64,000 nt of DNA from Bos javanicus. Taxonomy: Eukaryota > Chordata > Mammalia > Artiodactyla > Bovidae. The position numbers were made by a program, and so were the translations under genes. Each line of letters opens with the position of its first letter. The stretch's first letter is position 1. Shown here piece by piece: positions 1 through 64,000 of this stretch. The DNA lies in assembly GCF_032452875.1 (NCBI RefSeq), contig NC_083897.1, forward strand, positions 7,856,854-7,920,853, given 5' to 3'. Below the pieces are notes generated by a model. The model was given only the letters and a program-made list of their open reading frames with translations. It was not told the origin of the DNA and made no database searches.

Positions 1-840
1 ACCTATTTTGAGCCCTCAAAGCACTATGTGACTATTTCCAATAAAGTACTTATAGAATGCAAAATGTTTTCTCCCTTGCTAGACTATGACTGCTTCCAAG
101 AGACTGATGAAATTTCATTCAGCTCTGTAACCATAATATGTAATGACAGGCAAGGAAGTTAGAAGTTAGAAAATGATTTCAAAGGCAGTGAAGATGATGT
201 CAGTTTTGAACAGTTCATAGATATCCTAACGCACAACCTAATAAAACAAGAAATTCTATACTACAAACCTAGTGTTTTCAAACTGACAGGCTAAGCTGTT
301 GCTAAACTAGAGGTCATCTATCACAACCACCTACACATTCCTCTAGATCCTGCAATAAAAGCACAATATTAGTCATCTATTATCCAGCAGTAAAAACACC
401 AGAGAAGCTATCTTTTAAAAGTACATGAAAAGTACCAAATTCATCCTGAATCCTCAAAATTAACATTTAGAGGAAAAGGAAGAACTATTTAGTTAATCCC
501 ATATTTCCCATAATCCGTGTATAATATAGAAGTCTAAAACCACATTGATTAGAACTTGGCCTCTCTCTCCATGACATATGCCTTGATGACAATTAAGAAC
601 TTTAACTTCACAGTCCACCTTGAATTCTGTAGCAATGACAAAAGGTATTTCATTTCCATGGTTCCAATAAACTAAATTCATTCACTTTAAAAAGCAAACA
701 CAAAGCAATAATGTAATAGGGCTTCAAAAATTAAGACTTGAGAGTCTAGAACCAATCTTGGAGTACTATATGGCTACCTCCTCCTCTTCCCCACCCCCGG
801 GATGAATAACCAAATATTCTTAGCAACCCACTTAACTTAC
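1..840. other. Start of THOC2 intron 9, no element recognised
   Basis: AT-rich intron sequence. Frame 1 is somewhat depleted in stops over 1-490, but I could not match it to any protein. Confidence 0.5.
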
Positions 841-62137
<61,297 letters not shown>

Positions 62138-62140
62138 CTT

Positions 62141-62225
62141 CCCCTCACTAGTAGCAGAGGCCCGGATGTGTAGCACGCGAGCGAGGGGTCAAAGGGGAGC
62201 ACCGCCCACGGGGAATGCCGGGAGC
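62141..62225 (-). promoter_or_regulatory. THOC2: Probable THOC2 5' UTR and transcription start zone
   Basis: Sequence directly upstream of the ATG. It has an ETS-like ccggatgt at 62162-62169 (plus strand) and GC-rich flanks. No start site can be fixed from sequence alone; a short 5' UTR of some tens of bases is inferred from the YY1 motif position. Confidence 0.4.
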
Positions 62226-62464
62226 CGCGAGTTCGGTTTTTTTATTTCCCGCCCCACTTTCCACCCCACCCTGCGGAAGCCCGAGGCTCTGCCACCAACC
62301 AGGTGGCTGGGACCCATGGGTCCCGTCGCAGAGTGACTACGCTGGCCGCGCCCTCTGCAAACCTGGCCCCACTTCCCTTTAGAGCAGAAAAAAATGCCAT
62401 CCCCAGGCCAACTCGTAGCCTTTATCTTCTTCCCTCGTCTCTACTCCAGACCACTAAGTCAAAC

Positions 62465-62610
62465 TTGTGTTTTTAAAGCACCTAATGTGTGCTAGACACT
62501 GGGGATAGAGAAATAATAAGCCATGATTCCTACCCTCAAGCAGCTCAGTCTGTGGGGAAGACAAACATATAAGCAGATCAATTACAATACACCCTGCTGA
62601 CAGCTGAGAT
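62465..62610 (-). mobile_element. L2 LINE 3' fragment
   Basis: aaagcacctaatgtgtgcta, gacactggggatagagaaat and ctcaagcagctcagtctgtg follow the reversed L2 3' end. Confidence 0.6.
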
Positions 62611-62663
62611 CAAAGAAATTAGTCGGGGGAAAAGGCAGCCGATTACTTTGCACCAGGCATTTT

Positions 62664-63175
62664 GCTGTTGCTGCTGCTGCTGCTGCTAAGTCGCTTCAGT
62701 CGTGTCCGACTCTGTGCGACCCTATAGACGGCAGCCCACCAGGCTCCCCGTCCCTGGGATTCTCCAGGCAAGAACACTGGAGTGGGTTGCCATTTCCTTC
62801 TCCCATGCACGAAAGTGAAAAGTGAAAGGGAAGTCGCGCAGTCTTGTCCGACTCTTAGCGACCCCATGGGCTGCAGCCTTCCAGGCTTCTCCGCCCATGG
62901 GATTTTCCAGGCAAGAGTACTGTAGTGGGGTGCCATTGCTGTTACGAGGGTTATAATCTTACGAGAGAGCAATCGGCCTGGGGAACACTCGAAACCACCA
63001 GCGCTGACACGGAATCAACCGCTATTACTGAAATCTTAGGCAAAACTAGGGGGCGCAAGTAACAAGAGAAACAACTTGTTTACATTCCAATGTCTCAAAG
63101 AAGCTCCCGAGGAGATACTTATTTCAAAGGGGGAAATAGAAACTTTACGGTCGGAAAACGTGACAGACACCCTCC
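62664..63175 (-). mobile_element. Composite retroelement: unknown module plus one Bov-A2 (second copy)
   Basis: Read on the minus strand: the module (63175-62958), a 17-nt linker ending gtaac, then a Bov-A2 (62940-62689) and a GCT/AGC tail (62688-62664). The module agrees with 43620-43832 at about nine positions in ten by eye and shares an exact 34-bp core. No clear target-site duplication was found. It lies ~530 bp upstream of the THOC2 start codon. Confidence 0.82.
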
Positions 63176-63179
63176 TAAT

Positions 63180-63775
63180 TCTGATAAAAATAAGCATTCC
63201 CATGCATTAGACAAATGGGCGTCATATGCCTCCTGATAAGGTGCTAAGAAAAACTCTAACCAATTTTGTAGTATTCATCATACCAAAATTCGCATAACCT
63301 GAATTTAATCACGAAGGGCCATCAGGCAAGCCCATATTAAGGACAGTCTAACAAAATTATTGGCTTGCATTCTTCAAAATCATCAAGGTCACTAAAGACA
63401 AAGACATATTGAGGAACTCTTCCAGATTAATGAAAACAATAGAACTGATCCCCAACCAAAAAAATTATTTTGCTAAAAAGGAGTCAATTGACCAGATTCG
63501 AATATCTGTAGATTAAGTAATAATACTGGATAAATGTCCACTTAATACTCGTTTTGTGGTTATGCGCAAGTCCTTAAGAAAATATGACATATTTAGAGAT
63601 AATTGGGGCATTGTGCTGCAACTTTAAAATGTTTCAGAAAAGAACGAAGGATGATTAAGCAAATGTAAAATATTAACGTTTTAGGAATGTGGGTAAAGGA
63701 CTGAACAGATTCTCTGTTCTATTTGTGCAGCTTTTCAAAGTAAAGAGGTCTTTTAAAAAAAAGTGCTTGAAAATT
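63180..63775 (+). mobile_element. Old L1M-type 3' UTR
   Basis: atgcctcctgataaggtgct, ggcttgcattcttcaaaatc, aaggtcactaaagacaaaga and an end at tttcaaagtaaagagg. Confidence 0.65.
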
Positions 63776-63871
63776 TAGAAAATACAGACATAAGAAATGA
63801 AGAAATTCTACCATACATGTATTAATGTATGAATTTTAGAACTAATATCTTCTCTATTTGGCAAGTTTTAT

Positions 63872-63892
63872 CAAATGAACCAGGTTCATTTG
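63872..63892. repeat. Perfect 21-bp palindrome with one central base
   Basis: caaatgaacc, a central a, then ggttcatttg. It lies in the non-repetitive right edge of the window. Confidence 0.85.
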
Positions 63893-64000
63893 CATTGAAA
63901 ACCTGTTCAAGGGACAGGCTGTATTTAGTATAAGTTCAGGGAAATGCTACATTGTTCATTATGAATGTTTTTCATCAGCTATATCTAGTCTCCTACTGTC

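Noticed and set aside
1..672. Stop-poor frame 1 that could be a processed pseudogene
   Set aside because: Several in-frame stops, no recognisable protein, no poly(A) tail or target-site duplication seen.
62300..64000. Divergent gene sharing the THOC2 promoter
   Set aside because: Only repeats and short frames were found; no splice-joined or conserved coding sequence.

Overview
The window looks like bovid (probably cattle, Bos) X-chromosome DNA. The evidence is dense ruminant-specific repeats: Bov-tA and Bov-A2 SINEs with AGC tails, a BovB LINE, L1 of the bovine type, and tRNA-Glu-derived CHR SINEs shared with other cetartiodactyls. Older mammalian repeats (L2, MIR, MLT1, L1M, hAT and Tigger-like DNA elements) lie underneath.

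The single protein-coding gene I can support is THOC2, on the minus strand, encoding the scaffold subunit of the THO/TREX mRNA-export complex. Nine coding exons were found by reading splice junctions: 62067-62137, 46985-47043, 42319-42410, 39967-40018, 33847-33917, 32868-32989, 32185-32318, 19834-20000 and 841-933. Joined, they give 861 nt, or 287 codons with no stop, and every intron starts GT and ends AG. The start codon sits in a CpG island at about 60.8-62.3 kb. The gene continues past the left edge of the window (human THOC2 is about 1,590 residues, from memory).

Layout from left to right (3' to 5' of the gene): intron 9 start, exon 9, then an 18.9-kb intron 8. That intron holds an almost full-length minus-strand L1 (1886-9723, 13-bp target-site duplication), a decayed L1M, L2 remains, and a U6 snRNA fused to an L1 3' end (17174-17817). 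Exon 8 follows. Intron 7 (20.0-32.2 kb) holds a 5'-inverted L1 carrying a mariner, several SINEs, an MLT1 LTR and a hAT-type MITE. Exons 7, 6 and 5 lie at 32.2-33.9 kb. Introns 4 to 2 hold a BovB fragment, a perfect 16-bp hairpin and a composite element. Intron 1 (47.0-62.1 kb) holds an inverted SINE pair, a hAT transposon split by an L1M, and a tandem SINE dimer. Upstream of the promoter is a second copy of the composite element, followed by an L1M 3' end.

The most interesting items are the U6-L1 chimera with a 16-bp target-site duplication; a roughly 200-bp module that I do not recognise, fused to Bov-A2 in two places (43620-44366 and 62664-63175), which looks like a composite mobile family; and several SINE arrangements duplicated or inverted as one unit. 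No prokaryote-type system, CRISPR array or second active gene was seen. All family names are from recognition by eye, without database searches.
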